Shown: positions 1 to 8,422, numbered from the stretch's first letter. The stretch: 64,000 bases of DNA from Mycolicibacterium boenickei (GCF_010731295.1 NZ_AP022579.1:1240001-1304000); one strand, 5' to 3'. Program-made: numbers and translations. The notes: a model not told the origin generated them from the letters alone.

Positions 1-668
1 CGGGTGCCGAATTGTTCCTGTGCGAGGGCGATTCGGCGCTGGGCACCATCAAGGCTGCGCGCGACGCGACATTCCAGGCCGCCTTCCCGCTGAAAGGCAA
101 GCCGCCCAACGTCTACGGCTTCGCCGTGAGCAAGGCGCGGGCCAAGGACGAGTTCGACTCGATCGAACGCATCCTGGGTTGCGGGATACGTGACAGTTGC
201 GACCCCGAATTGTGCCGGTACGACCGGATCTTGTTCGCCTCCGACGCCGACCCGGACGGCGGCAACATCAACTCCAGCCTCATCTCGATGTTCCTCGACT
301 TCTACCGCCCGCTCGTCGCGGCCGGGATGGTCTACGTGACGCTGCCGCCGCTGTTTGTGGTCAAAGACGGCCAGCAGCGGGTCTACTGCCAGGACGAGTC
401 CGAACGCGACACCGCCGTGGCCCAGATGAAAGCCACCTCGAAGCGGCGAGTGGAGGTTCAGCGCAACAAAGGTCTCGGTGAGATGGACGCCGACGACTTC
501 TGGAATACCGTGCTGGATCCCCAGCGCCGCACAGTGATTCGGGTACATCCCGATGACAGTGAGAAGAAGCTGCACCACATCTTGTTCGGCGGGCCACCGG
601 AGGGCCGGCGCACGTGGATGGCCGATGTGGCCGCCCGTGTTGACACCTCCGCGCTGGACCTGACCTAG
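1..668 (+). CDS. GyrB/ParE-like type II topoisomerase ATPase subunit, C-terminal part (5' end outside window)
   Basis: Only the last ~220 residues are present; the reading frame is open to the window edge. The visible part is the TOPRIM domain and tail of a GyrB-family subunit. EGDSA (catalytic Glu) lies within the first ten residues, and a DADPDGGN motif supplies the metal-binding acidic residues near residue 75. The C-terminal 'QRNKGLGEM' region is also typical. The canonical 'EGDSAGGSA' is replaced by EGDSALGTI, so this is unlike housekeeping GyrB. The stop is 11 bases before the GyrA-like gene, so the two form an operon and presumably one enzyme. An atypical second type II topoisomerase is known in M. 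smegmatis; identity with it is inferred. Housekeeping gyrBA would be expected next to dnaA, outside this window. Confidence 0.9.
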   Translation, partial: GAELFLCEGDSALGTIKAARDATFQAAFPLKGKPPNVYGFAVSKARAKDEFDSIERILGCGIRDSCDPELCRYDRILFASDADPDGGNINSSLISMFLDFYRPLVAAGMVYVTLPPLFVVKDGQQRVYCQDESERDTAVAQMKATSKRRVEVQRNKGLGEMDADDFWNTVLDPQRRTVIRVHPDDSEKKLHHILFGGPPEGRRTWMADVAARVDTSALDLT

Positions 669-679
669 GAAGAAGTACC

Positions 680-2836
680 GTGACCGCCACCCTGGACGTT
701 CCCGAACAGAACCAAGATCTGGTGCTCGACCAGAGCGCCGACGACTACTGGAACCACTACCAGCTGACCTTCGCGCTCTACAGCGTCAGCGACCGGGCCA
801 TCCCGTCCGCGTTCGACGGGCTCAAACCCGGTCAACGGCGCCTGCTCTACCAGATGCACGAGTCGAAACTGCTGCCCGGAAACAAGCCGCAGAAGTCGTC
901 GAAGATCTGCTCGGCAGTCACCGGCAACCTGCACCCGCACGGCGGTGCGTCGATGTACGGGGCGGCGGCCCTGATGGCTGCCGAGTTCCAGCGCGTCAAA
1001 GTCATTGACGGACAAGGCGCTTTCCCCCGCATCCAGGGCGACATTCCCGCGGCCGACCGGTACACCGAGATGCGGCTGTCTGCACAGGGGGCGGCCCTGA
1101 CCGCCGAGCTCGACAGCCACGCGGTGCCGATGGTCCAAACCTTCGACGGTGAATGGACCGAGCCGACCTGGCTTCCGGCCCAGTGGCCGGTGCTGCTGTG
1201 CAACGGCGCCGTCGGCATCGCCGAAGGGTGGGCCACCAAGGTGCCCGCCCACAATCCGCGCGAGGTGCTCGCAGCCTGCCGGGCGCTGCTGAAAACCCCG
1301 AACATGACCGACGACAGGCTGGTCAAGCTCATCCCCGGTCCCGACTGGGGATGCGGGGCCACCGTCGTCGGCACCGCCGGCCTGCGTGAGTACATCACCA
1401 CCGGCCGCGGCCAGTTCACGGTCCGCGGGACGGTGTCCGTCGACGGTAAGAACTGTGTCATCACCGAGCTACCCCCCGGTGTGGCGAGTAACACTGTGCA
1501 GGACCGGATCCGGGCCATGGTCGAGTCCGGGGAGCTGTCCGGCGTGGCCGACATGTCGGACCTGACCGACCGCCGTAACGGGTTGCGCATCGTCGTCACC
1601 GCCAAGCGTGGCCACAGTGCCGAACAGATCCGCGAGCAACTGCTGGCCCTGACTCCGCTCGAGTCGACCTTCGCGGCCAGCCTGGTCGCGCTCGACGAGG
1701 ATCGGGTGCCGCGCTGGTGGTCGGTGCGCGAACTGATCTCAGCCTTCTTGCACCTGCGGGATTCTGTGGTGCTGCGCCGCAGCGAGTACCGCCTGGACAA
1801 GGTCTCCGCGCGGCGTCACCTGGTCGCCGGATTGATGAAAATCCACCTCGACATCGACACCGCCGTCGCGATCATTCGGGCGTCCGAGACCGTCGACGAG
1901 GCCCGCCAGGGATTGCAGGAACGGTTCTCGATCGACTCCGAGCAGGCCGATTATGTTCTGAGCCTGCAGCTTCGGCGTCTGACCAAGCTCGATGTGATCG
2001 AGTTGCAGGCCGAGGCGGAAAAGCTGGATGCCGAGTTCGCCGAGCTCACCGAACTGGTGGGCAATCCCGACGCGCGCCGGGTGGTGATCGACAAGGAGCT
2101 CGTGGAGACCGCGAAGCTGTTCAAGGGCCCGGAGTTCGACCGGCGCACCGTCCTGGACTTCGATGCCACCCCCACCGTGTCGAGTTCCGACGACGACGGC
2201 CCGCGCGAGCGGAAGGTCAACGCTTCCTGGCGACTGGACGACCGCGGCGTGTTCTCCGATAGCCACGGCGAGCTGCTCACCTCGGGTCTCGGCTGGGCGG
2301 TGTGGACCGACGGGCGGGTGAAGTTCACCGCCGGCAACGGTCTGCCGTTCAAGATCCGCGACATCCCGGTGGCGCCGGACATCACCGGGCTGCTGCGTTC
2401 CGGGGTGCTCGCCGACGGCTACCACCTGGCGTTGGTGACCCGGCGCGGGAAGATCCTGCGCATCGACCCGGGGGCGGTCAATCCGCAGGGCGTGGCGGGT
2501 AATGGCGTGGCCGGGGTGAAGCTGGCGGGCGACGGAGACGAAGTCATCGCGGCGCTGCCCGTCTCGTGTCGCAACGGCGAAGCAATCCTGTCGATTTCCG
2601 AAAAGGGCTGGAAGGTAACCGAAGTCGCCGATATCCCGGTCAAGGGCCGCGGCGGTGCAGGTGTCGGATTCCATCCGTTCGTCAACGGCGAGGATGCGCT
2701 GCTGTCGGCATCGATCTCCCCGACCGGGTTCGTGCGGGGGAAGCGGGCCGTCCGGGCCGAGAATCGCGCGAAGGCTTCCGTCAAGGGTGCGGGCGGCGCC
2801 GACGTGACACCGGCACCCGAGACCGCAACCGAGTAG
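680..2836 (+). CDS. GyrA/ParC-like type II topoisomerase subunit (atypical, 718 aa)
   Basis: DNA breakage-reunion subunit partnered with the upstream GyrB-like protein. The GTG start at 680 follows an AGGAAG ribosome site. The winged-helix part has the LKPGQRR motif near residue 48 and the catalytic tyrosine in AADRYTEMRL (Tyr128). The core runs to about residue 490. The remaining ~200 residues form a shortened C-terminal domain, and the protein (718 aa) is shorter than the usual GyrA (~830-850 aa). A canonical QRRGGKG GyrA box is absent, but KGRGGAG near residue 655 may be a degenerate one. This suggests altered DNA wrapping. Family membership is certain; supercoiling direction cannot be read from sequence. 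Confidence 0.92.
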   Translation: MTATLDVPEQNQDLVLDQSADDYWNHYQLTFALYSVSDRAIPSAFDGLKPGQRRLLYQMHESKLLPGNKPQKSSKICSAVTGNLHPHGGASMYGAAALMAAEFQRVKVIDGQGAFPRIQGDIPAADRYTEMRLSAQGAALTAELDSHAVPMVQTFDGEWTEPTWLPAQWPVLLCNGAVGIAEGWATKVPAHNPREVLAACRALLKTPNMTDDRLVKLIPGPDWGCGATVVGTAGLREYITTGRGQFTVRGTVSVDGKNCVITELPPGVASNTVQDRIRAMVESGELSGVADMSDLTDRRNGLRIVVTAKRGHSAEQIREQLLALTPLESTFAASLVALDEDRVPRWWSVRELISAFLHLRDSVVLRRSEYRLDKVSARRHLVAGLMKIHLDIDTAVAIIRASETVDEARQGLQERFSIDSEQADYVLSLQLRRLTKLDVIELQAEAEKLDAEFAELTELVGNPDARRVVIDKELVETAKLFKGPEFDRRTVLDFDATPTVSSSDDDGPRERKVNASWRLDDRGVFSDSHGELLTSGLGWAVWTDGRVKFTAGNGLPFKIRDIPVAPDITGLLRSGVLADGYHLALVTRRGKILRIDPGAVNPQGVAGNGVAGVKLAGDGDEVIAALPVSCRNGEAILSISEKGWKVTEVADIPVKGRGGAGVGFHPFVNGEDALLSASISPTGFVRGKRAVRAENRAKASVKGAGGADVTPAPETATE

Positions 2837-2857
2837 ACAACCGCACGAGGAGGCTCC

Positions 2858-2998
2858 ATGGTCAGCGCGGAACCGCACATCTACATCACCGTGCCGTCGG
2901 TACGGATCTGGGCCAAGAACAACCGCTGGGCGGTCGCCGCCCTGGTCCTGGTCGCCGTCCTGGTGGTGCTCGCGGCTCTGGCCTTGCTGTTGTCGTAA
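2858..2998 (+). CDS. Small single-pass membrane protein, 46 aa
   Basis: ATG at 2858 preceded by a very strong GAGGAGG ribosome site at 2848-2853, 21 bases after the GyrA-like stop. The product has a polar N-terminus (MVSAEPHIYITVPSVRIW), then AKNNRW, and then a continuous hydrophobic helix of about 20 Ala/Val/Leu residues to the end. The predicted topology is a cytoplasmic N-terminus with a C-terminal membrane anchor. Close spacing implies cotranscription with the topoisomerase genes. It could tether or signal to the enzyme, or simply be a hitch-hiking small protein; no family is recognised. Confidence 0.7.
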   Translation: MVSAEPHIYITVPSVRIWAKNNRWAVAALVLVAVLVVLAALALLLS

Positions 2999-3105
2999 CG
3001 GCGCGTTGCCTTGCGGGGTCCCCTCAGGCCTTGCCTGGATAACGGTGCGGCATCGAAACCGGAGGGGTTCGCGAGTCGCCACAGCTGTCGCAGCAGCCAC
3101 ATTGT

Positions 3106-3111
3106 TAACAT
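3106..3111 (+). promoter_or_regulatory. -10 element (TAACAT) for leaderless DUF1906 gene
   Basis: TAACAT ends six bases before the GTG at 3118 and no Shine-Dalgarno is present, so transcription should begin at or next to the start codon. Confidence 0.55.
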
Positions 3112-3117
3112 CGCGTC

Positions 3118-3879
3118 GTGGAGGTTTCCCGCCGTGACGCGCTGCGCTGTGCCGCGGCGCTGGCCGGGCTGGGTGTGGCCGCAGCGGGCCTCGGCGCGCC
3201 TCCGGCGTCGGCCGCCGCTCCCACGCTGATCGACTTCGCCATGCGCCAGATTCCGCCGCAGGACATCCGGGCCGCGGGCCACTCCGGGGTGATCAACTAC
3301 GTCGCGACGTCACGTCCCGGATCGTCCTTCGGCGCCAAGCCGATCACCCTGCCCTATGCCCGCCAGCTCACCGCCGCAGGGCTCGTCATCGTCAGCAACT
3401 TCCAATACGGCAAGCCGGGCGGGACGGCACCATCGGACTTCACCCGCGGGTACCCCGGCGGCGTCGCCGACGCACGCACCGCCTGGCAACTGCACACCGC
3501 GGCAGGTGGCGGAAAGAGCGCCCCGGTCTTCTTCAGCGTCGACGACGACATCGACCGCAACACCTGGAACACCGTTGCGCTGCCGTGGTTTCGCGGAATC
3601 AACTCGGTCATCGGAGTCCAGCGCACCGGCATCTACGCGGGTATCCGGCCGTGCCAGTGGGCGATCGAGGATGGAGTGATCGGCAGGTCGGGCACCCCGG
3701 GCCGCGCCTGGGCCTGGCAGACCCGGTCCTGGTCCGGCGGTCAGGTCCATCCCGCCGCGGTGCTCTACCAGCGAGTGATCGACACCGCGTCGAATCCCGG
3801 ACCAGTGGTCGGCGGCCTCCGCGTCGACGTCAACGATGCCTTGGCCTCCGATGTGGGCCAATGGAACCTACATCCGTGA
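3118..3879 (+). CDS. Tat-exported DUF1906 (Rv2525c-like) glycoside-hydrolase-fold protein
   Basis: 253 aa. The N-terminus carries a twin-arginine motif (VSRRDALRC), a hydrophobic stretch and Ala-rich cleavage region (PASAAA), so it should be exported folded by the Tat system. The rest matches the DUF1906 TIM-barrel family: it opens with LIDFAMRQIPPQDI, has GVINYVATSRPGS, and a FFSVDDDID acidic strand near residue 140 where related GH25-like enzymes keep catalytic acids. The M. tuberculosis relative Rv2525c is a Tat substrate linked to cell-wall physiology; substrate is unknown. The GTG start is supported by the adjacent -10. Confidence 0.85.
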   Translation: MEVSRRDALRCAAALAGLGVAAAGLGAPPASAAAPTLIDFAMRQIPPQDIRAAGHSGVINYVATSRPGSSFGAKPITLPYARQLTAAGLVIVSNFQYGKPGGTAPSDFTRGYPGGVADARTAWQLHTAAGGGKSAPVFFSVDDDIDRNTWNTVALPWFRGINSVIGVQRTGIYAGIRPCQWAIEDGVIGRSGTPGRAWAWQTRSWSGGQVHPAAVLYQRVIDTASNPGPVVGGLRVDVNDALASDVGQWNLHP

Positions 3880-3885
3880 GGCGGT

Positions 3886-4323
3886 TCAGGGGGTGACCCG
3901 CAGCTCAGCTCCCGGATGCGAACTGAGCGTGACCACCACTGTGCCGCTGCCCGTCTCGAACGTGGTGTTGGCGTAACCGATGAAGCCGTAATGGCCGTCA
4001 ATCGTCGACACGGCGGTGATGTCACCGCGGCCTGAGCCGCCGGTGTCGAGATTCACCCAGGCGGCCGTAACTGTGAGTGCACACGAACCGTCGTAGATAC
4101 CGGCGTCGTAGTGGATCGCCACGCGTACACCGTCTTCAACCCGATCCCGGACCTGCACGGGAGTCACCTGCGCCTCGGCGCTGACGCTCCCGGCACACGT
4201 CGGGGACGCGACCACCGGGACCGGACCGAGCTGCGCGGAACCCTCGGCGTGGGCCGCGGCCACCCACCACCAGGGAGCCGCCACCACGACGCCGAGAATG
4301 CCGGCAGCGCGGAGCGCAATCAT
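3886..4323 (-). CDS. Secreted protein of unknown function, 145 aa
   Basis: The start is taken at the Met opening MIALRAAGILG, where a typical Sec signal peptide (hydrophobic core with WWW, then AHA cleavage site) begins; the open frame extends 21 codons further upstream but that part is not signal-like. The mature region is about 120 residues, beta-rich by appearance, with two cysteines (SPTCAG and GSCAL) that could form a disulfide. It converges with the DUF1906 gene, with 6 bases between stops. Upstream, GATAAT sits 6 bases before the ATG, consistent with a leaderless message. No family recognised. Confidence 0.72.
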   Translation of the reverse strand: MIALRAAGILGVVVAAPWWWVAAAHAEGSAQLGPVPVVASPTCAGSVSAEAQVTPVQVRDRVEDGVRVAIHYDAGIYDGSCALTVTAAWVNLDTGGSGRGDITAVSTIDGHYGFIGYANTTFETGSGTVVVTLSSHPGAELRVTP

Positions 4324-4329
4324 GTTCCG

Positions 4330-4335
4330 ATTATC
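4330..4335 (-). promoter_or_regulatory. Possible -10 element (GATAAT) for the secreted 145-aa protein
   Basis: On the minus strand GATAAT is separated by six bases from the ATG at 4323, in the same arrangement as many other genes of this window; the first base deviates from TANNNT. Confidence 0.4.
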
Positions 4336-4469
4336 GACTTCCCGCGGGCCACCGTTACCGGGCGCAGTCGCCGTCAACTGGCTCATCCGGGTGGGCCGGT
4401 TAAGCTAGTCCAACCGTCGGGCGCAGTGTCCATTCCCAGCTCCCCTGGCGCGGACCGATCGGAGGATTT

Positions 4470-5387
4470 GTGCGAAGGCAGCTGTCGAAGTGGGCGATGA
4501 CGAGCGTGGCAGTCGTCAGCGTGGCGACGCTCGTCAATGGTTGCGAGGCACAGGTCAAGGCTGACAACCTTCCGCAGGCACCAGTCATCGCCCCGCAGGC
4601 CACGACTCGCGTCCTACCCCTGAATCCGCCAGACGAGGCCGCCGTGGCGCCCTTCGAGGGGCTCGATGCCCGTACCCGGCAAGCCACCGCTGGGGCGGCC
4701 AAGTCCGGGGCCAAGATCGAGGTCGTCGTGTTGGACCGCGACACCGGCCAGATCGTCTCCAACGGCGCGACCCAGCCTTTCCCGATCGCCTCGGTGGTGA
4801 AGCTGTTCATCGCCGACGACCTGCTGCTGCAGGAATCGAAGGGCGAGACGAAACTGACTGCTGCCGACCGCAGGTCGCTCGACGTCATGCTGCGCTCCTC
4901 GGACGACGGTGCGGCCCAGACCTTCTGGGACCGCAGCGGAGGAAACGCCGTCATCTCGCGCATCGTGGCGCGCTACGGGTTGAAGGGCACCACCGCGCCG
5001 TACAACGGACACTGGGACGTCACGCAGAGCACCGCAAGCGATCTCGTGCGCTACTACGACATGCTGCTGGACGGCAGTGGCGGGTTACCCCCCGAGCAGG
5101 CCGACGTGATCATCAGCAACCTGGCGCAGTCCACACCGACCGGAACCGACGGATACCCCCAGCGCTTCGGCATCCCCGACGGGCTCTACGCCGAGCCGGT
5201 CGCGGTCAAGCAAGGCTGGTTCTGCTGCTGGAACGGGGCCAACCAGCTGCACGTTTCGACCGGCGCCATCGGACCCGAACGCCGCTACGTCATGGCGATC
5301 AGCTCGCTGGAACCCGGTGACGCCGGCGCGGCTCGCGACACCGTCACCCAGGCCGTCAAGACGATGTTCCCGGGCGGGCGCATCTAG
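4470..5387 (+). CDS. lppW: LppW-like lipoprotein with beta-lactamase/PBP fold
   Basis: 305 aa, GTG start with GGAGG six bases upstream. Signal peptide ends in a lipobox-like VNGC (Cys25), predicting a lipid-anchored envelope protein. The body matches the mycobacterial LppW family by recall (blocks such as DVMLRSSDDGAAQTFW and RFGIPDGLYAEPVAVKQGW). Serine-hydrolase-fold motifs are present: SVVK near residue 110, SDD near 145 and KQG near 245, corresponding to SxxK, SxN and KTG. Two of the three are non-canonical, so beta-lactamase or carboxypeptidase activity is doubtful. A CC pair follows KQGW. In M. tuberculosis lppW lies elsewhere, so its place here is an accessory location. Confidence 0.82.
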   Translation: MRRQLSKWAMTSVAVVSVATLVNGCEAQVKADNLPQAPVIAPQATTRVLPLNPPDEAAVAPFEGLDARTRQATAGAAKSGAKIEVVVLDRDTGQIVSNGATQPFPIASVVKLFIADDLLLQESKGETKLTAADRRSLDVMLRSSDDGAAQTFWDRSGGNAVISRIVARYGLKGTTAPYNGHWDVTQSTASDLVRYYDMLLDGSGGLPPEQADVIISNLAQSTPTGTDGYPQRFGIPDGLYAEPVAVKQGWFCCWNGANQLHVSTGAIGPERRYVMAISSLEPGDAGAARDTVTQAVKTMFPGGRI

Positions 5388-5404
5388 ACGCCGTTGCTCC
5401 TCGG

Positions 5405-6190
5405 TCAGTTCAGGTAGTCCGCACCGCCGACGTAGGTCATCTCCTGGTGGTCGGCATCCAATGCCGCCCGGGCGATTTCGGTGGCGAACTCCTCGACGGT
5501 CGGAAGTTCCGCCTGGTCGCGGCGGGCTTCCACAGCCGCGGGATCACGCCGCTGCAGCAACCGGACGATGATCGTCCCGTCGATCATGTCGCCGGACACC
5601 ACCTTCAGCGCGATTCCCCGCTCGGCCAGACCGGGTTTCGCGGCCAGCAACGCGTCCTCGCCGGCGCGTTTGCTCTGCGCGATCGGCTCGTAGCCGTCGG
5701 GCACCGGTTTGCCGGGGTAGAAGTGCGCTTGATGGCTGGTGACGAAGACTATCCGCGCCCCTGAAGGCATGAGGGGAAGGCACAGTGTGGCCAGGCGTAG
5801 TTGCGCATCGCGGTTGAGACGCATGGCATAACCCGGATCGGCTCCGCGCTCGAGGCCACCGGAAGCGTTGAGAACCAACACATCGAGCGTGCCGAACCGC
5901 TCACGAATATCGGTCAGCAGCGCGTTGACCGCTGCCTCGTCGCAGACGTCAGCGCCTGCGGCCGACGCCTGTCCGCCGGCCGCGCGAATGCCGTCGACCA
6001 CGGTGTTGGCCCGTGCGGCCTTCTCGCGGTAGTTGACCAGAACATGGAGGCCTGACGCCGCGAGGATCCGCGCCACCTCGGCGCCGATTCCGCGGGACGC
6101 ACCCGTGACAAGGGCCACCCGGTGCGCCCTCTCCTCCTCGGGGGACGCGGCTCCGGGGAGCACATCGTCCGCTACGTCTGGTCTGATCAC
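5405..6190 (-). CDS. Short-chain dehydrogenase/reductase (SDR)
   Basis: 261 aa, GTG start with a strong GAGGAGG site. TGASRGIG near residue 30 is the Rossmann NAD(P)-binding motif and LNASGG takes the place of NNAG. The catalytic YxxxK is not regular: the likely tyrosine in DGYEPIAQSKRAGE is seven, not four, residues before the lysine. It may therefore use shifted active-site geometry or have lost activity. It is divergent from an FAD monooxygenase gene across a 118-base AT-rich region, suggesting a shared regulator and pathway. Substrate unknown. Confidence 0.85.
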   Translation of the reverse strand: MIRPDVADDVLPGAASPEEERAHRVALVTGASRGIGAEVARILAASGLHVLVNYREKAARANTVVDGIRAAGGQASAAGADVCDEAAVNALLTDIRERFGTLDVLVLNASGGLERGADPGYAMRLNRDAQLRLATLCLPLMPSGARIVFVTSHQAHFYPGKPVPDGYEPIAQSKRAGEDALLAAKPGLAERGIALKVVSGDMIDGTIIVRLLQRRDPAAVEARRDQAELPTVEEFATEIARAALDADHQEMTYVGGADYLN

Positions 6191-6308
6191 CGAATTCCTC
6201 CTCGCGTCGCGAGCCTTAGAGTTTACTTATTTTGGCCTTATTTTTCTTAATCTAGTGCTAGCGTCAACTTCATCGCTCGGTCCGCCACGCAGGGGAGGCG
6301 TGCACGAC
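6191..6308. promoter_or_regulatory. Divergent promoter region between SDR and FAD monooxygenase
   Basis: This 118-base spacer contains the most AT-rich run in the first 10 kb (about 6215-6260: TTTACTTATTTT, TTATTTTTCTTAATCTAG). Both flanking genes have Shine-Dalgarno sites, so the promoters are expected inside it. No clear operator palindrome was found. Confidence 0.5.
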
Positions 6309-7691
6309 ATGACGGAACACTCTGTTGTCCTCGGCGCAGGGATCGCCGGCCTCCTGGCCGCGGCGGCGCTCGCCGATGCCGGTCACGACGTCACAGTCGT
6401 CGAACGAGACCGTCTGCCGGACAGCCCTTCCCAGCGTCGCGGCATACCGCAGGGGCCACACCTGCACAGTCTGCTGTCCCTGGGCTGGCAGATCATCGAG
6501 GAGCTGGTACCTGGCCTGATCCAAGACCTGATCGACGCAGGCTGCCACGTCCTCGGCGATGCCCACCTCGGTGCGCGCATGCACATCCAGAACGGCCGGT
6601 ACGCCTTCAACCGCACCGATCCGGTCACGGATCCAGCCGCACTCGCCAACTACCTGGTGACGCGACCGCTACTCGAACATGCCCTGCGGCTAAGGGTCAC
6701 GGCCCTGCCCAATGTCGTTGTCATAGACTGGCACGACGTCGGTGCGTTTGTCGCCGGGCAACCGGATCGCATCACCGGTGTCACGCTGGCAGACCGACAG
6801 ACAGGCGCGACTCGGACGCTCGAGGCCGATCTCGTCGTCGACGCCACCGGTCGCGCGACGCGCACCCCCCTGCTCCTCGAGATGCTCGGCTACGGCCGGC
6901 CGCCGCAGCGCTCATTCACCGTGCGCGGCGTGTACTACAGCCAACAGATCGCCATCCCCGACCAGGACACCTTTCCCGAGCGCCTCGTCCTGGTCATCCC
7001 GTCCGACGGCGCCGGCCGCGGCGGCCTGGTTGCCTGTGAGCACGACACCTGGACATTGACGGTCGCGGCCCATGCGTACGACAACGCACCACCGGTCGCA
7101 TTCGATGAAATGCTCACCCTGGCAGCGGAATTCGTGCCACCACACATTCAACCGGCACTTCGCGAGGCTACGCCGCTGTCAGATGTCGCGGTCTACCGCT
7201 ACCCCGGCGGCACCTGGCATCGCTACGACCGTTGCACCCGCCACCCTGACCGCCTGGTGGTGATCGGCGACGCGCTGTGCTGCCTGGACCCCATCCACGG
7301 GCAAGGGGTCACCATGGCCGCACGGCATGCCCAGGTGTTACGCAGCCACCTCCGCGACCATGGAAGCGTTGACCCGCAACGGTTCTACCAATCGCTGGCG
7401 CGCATCATCGCCCCGGTCTGGGCCACCAATCAACCTTCCGGACACGTATCGGACCGGAGTGTGAAGGCGAGGGTCCGCCGGCGCGCTCTGGACTGGAGTC
7501 GCCGCAAGATCCTTGAGGCCGCCGGCGACATCGTCGTCACCGAACGCCTGGTTCGGATCGTGAACATGGTCGACCCGCCGCGGCGACTGCTCGAACCGCG
7601 TGTGCTCGCCCGGGTGGCGGCCTACCATTTCCTCAAGTCTTTGCCCCTGCCAGCACCCCGACGGCGCGTGAGGACGAAAGCCCGTGCTTGA
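6309..7691 (+). CDS. FAD-dependent monooxygenase/oxidoreductase
   Basis: 460 aa from the ATG at 6309, chosen because AGGGGAGG lies 10 bases upstream; the frame is open further upstream without support. It begins with a dinucleotide-binding GAGIAGLLAAAALADAGHDV and VVERD, typical of group A flavoprotein hydroxylases. A second FAD motif GDALCCLDPIHGQGVTMAARHA lies near residue 320. Substrate not predictable. The C-terminus is basic. The next gene starts inside its last codons, so the two are co-translated. Confidence 0.88.
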   Translation: MTEHSVVLGAGIAGLLAAAALADAGHDVTVVERDRLPDSPSQRRGIPQGPHLHSLLSLGWQIIEELVPGLIQDLIDAGCHVLGDAHLGARMHIQNGRYAFNRTDPVTDPAALANYLVTRPLLEHALRLRVTALPNVVVIDWHDVGAFVAGQPDRITGVTLADRQTGATRTLEADLVVDATGRATRTPLLLEMLGYGRPPQRSFTVRGVYYSQQIAIPDQDTFPERLVLVIPSDGAGRGGLVACEHDTWTLTVAAHAYDNAPPVAFDEMLTLAAEFVPPHIQPALREATPLSDVAVYRYPGGTWHRYDRCTRHPDRLVVIGDALCCLDPIHGQGVTMAARHAQVLRSHLRDHGSVDPQRFYQSLARIIAPVWATNQPSGHVSDRSVKARVRRRALDWSRRKILEAAGDIVVTERLVRIVNMVDPPRRLLEPRVLARVAAYHFLKSLPLPAPRRRVRTKARA

Positions 7692-8364
7692 CACGTCATA
7701 TCGCAACGCCCGCATTCGCGTCTCCGCGATCGCGGCCGGGCTCGACGAGTCACAGCTGCTGGAGCTGGTCCCGGCTACTCCCGAGTGGTCCGTGCACGAT
7801 CTCTTGGCGCACCTGGTCGGTGGCGCCGCCGACAGCTCCTGCGGTCGCATGGACGGGGCCGGCGGGCGGCGATGGACAGCACGCCACGTTGCCGAGCGCC
7901 AACACGATTCGGTCGACTCGCTGCTGGCCGAGTGGGAGCGGGTGAGCCCCGTGGTCGAGGCGGGCCTGGCCGGGAAACAGTTCACCGGACCCAGCGTCGC
8001 CGCCGACCTCATCTGCCACGAAGCCGACCTGAACGAGGCGCTGGGCCTGCCCCGGGTAGATCGCATCCATTGGCATGAACCGTTCCTGAACGTGATGATG
8101 TGGCTACTGGTCCAACGGCTCCAGCCGTTCACCTCAGTCCTCATCCACGACGAACACGGCAACGAATGGCACTGCGGGTCAGCCGAACCCACGCTCACGC
8201 TTCGTGCGGATGGATACGAACTTCTGCGAGCGATGTTCAGTCGACGCTCGCGCCGGCAGATCGCCGACTGGGACTGGTCGCCCGCTCCGGGCCAGCAAGT
8301 CATCGACTGCTTCGGCTTCTTCGGACCCCGCGACGATGACCAACCGGTGCCCGCCAAGACCTGA
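7684..8364 (+). CDS. Maleylpyruvate isomerase-fold (MDMPI/DinB-like) mycothiol-dependent-type enzyme
   Basis: 226 aa; GTG start overlaps the monooxygenase stop by 8 bases. The N-terminal four-helix MDMPI domain shows EWSVHDLLAHLVGG near residue 35 and ICHEADLNEALG near residue 110, providing the His/Glu metal ligands used by mycothiol S-transferases. Tight coupling with a flavin hydroxylase suggests a small catabolic or detoxification unit in which mycothiol handles a reactive product. That is inference. A paralogue of the same fold sits at 41422. Confidence 0.8.
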   Translation: MLDTSYRNARIRVSAIAAGLDESQLLELVPATPEWSVHDLLAHLVGGAADSSCGRMDGAGGRRWTARHVAERQHDSVDSLLAEWERVSPVVEAGLAGKQFTGPSVAADLICHEADLNEALGLPRVDRIHWHEPFLNVMMWLLVQRLQPFTSVLIHDEHGNEWHCGSAEPTLTLRADGYELLRAMFSRRSRRQIADWDWSPAPGQQVIDCFGFFGPRDDDQPVPAKT

Positions 8365-8422
8365 CGACGATTTAGACATGAAACAGTACCGCGATGGAAA
8401 ATCTGAGCCTAGGCGAACGGGT

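Noticed and set aside
1739..3100. Long minus-strand frame (453 codons) across the GyrA-like gene
   Set aside because: His/Gly/Asp/Arg-rich shadow of a high-GC gene, with no domain and crossing a gene boundary.
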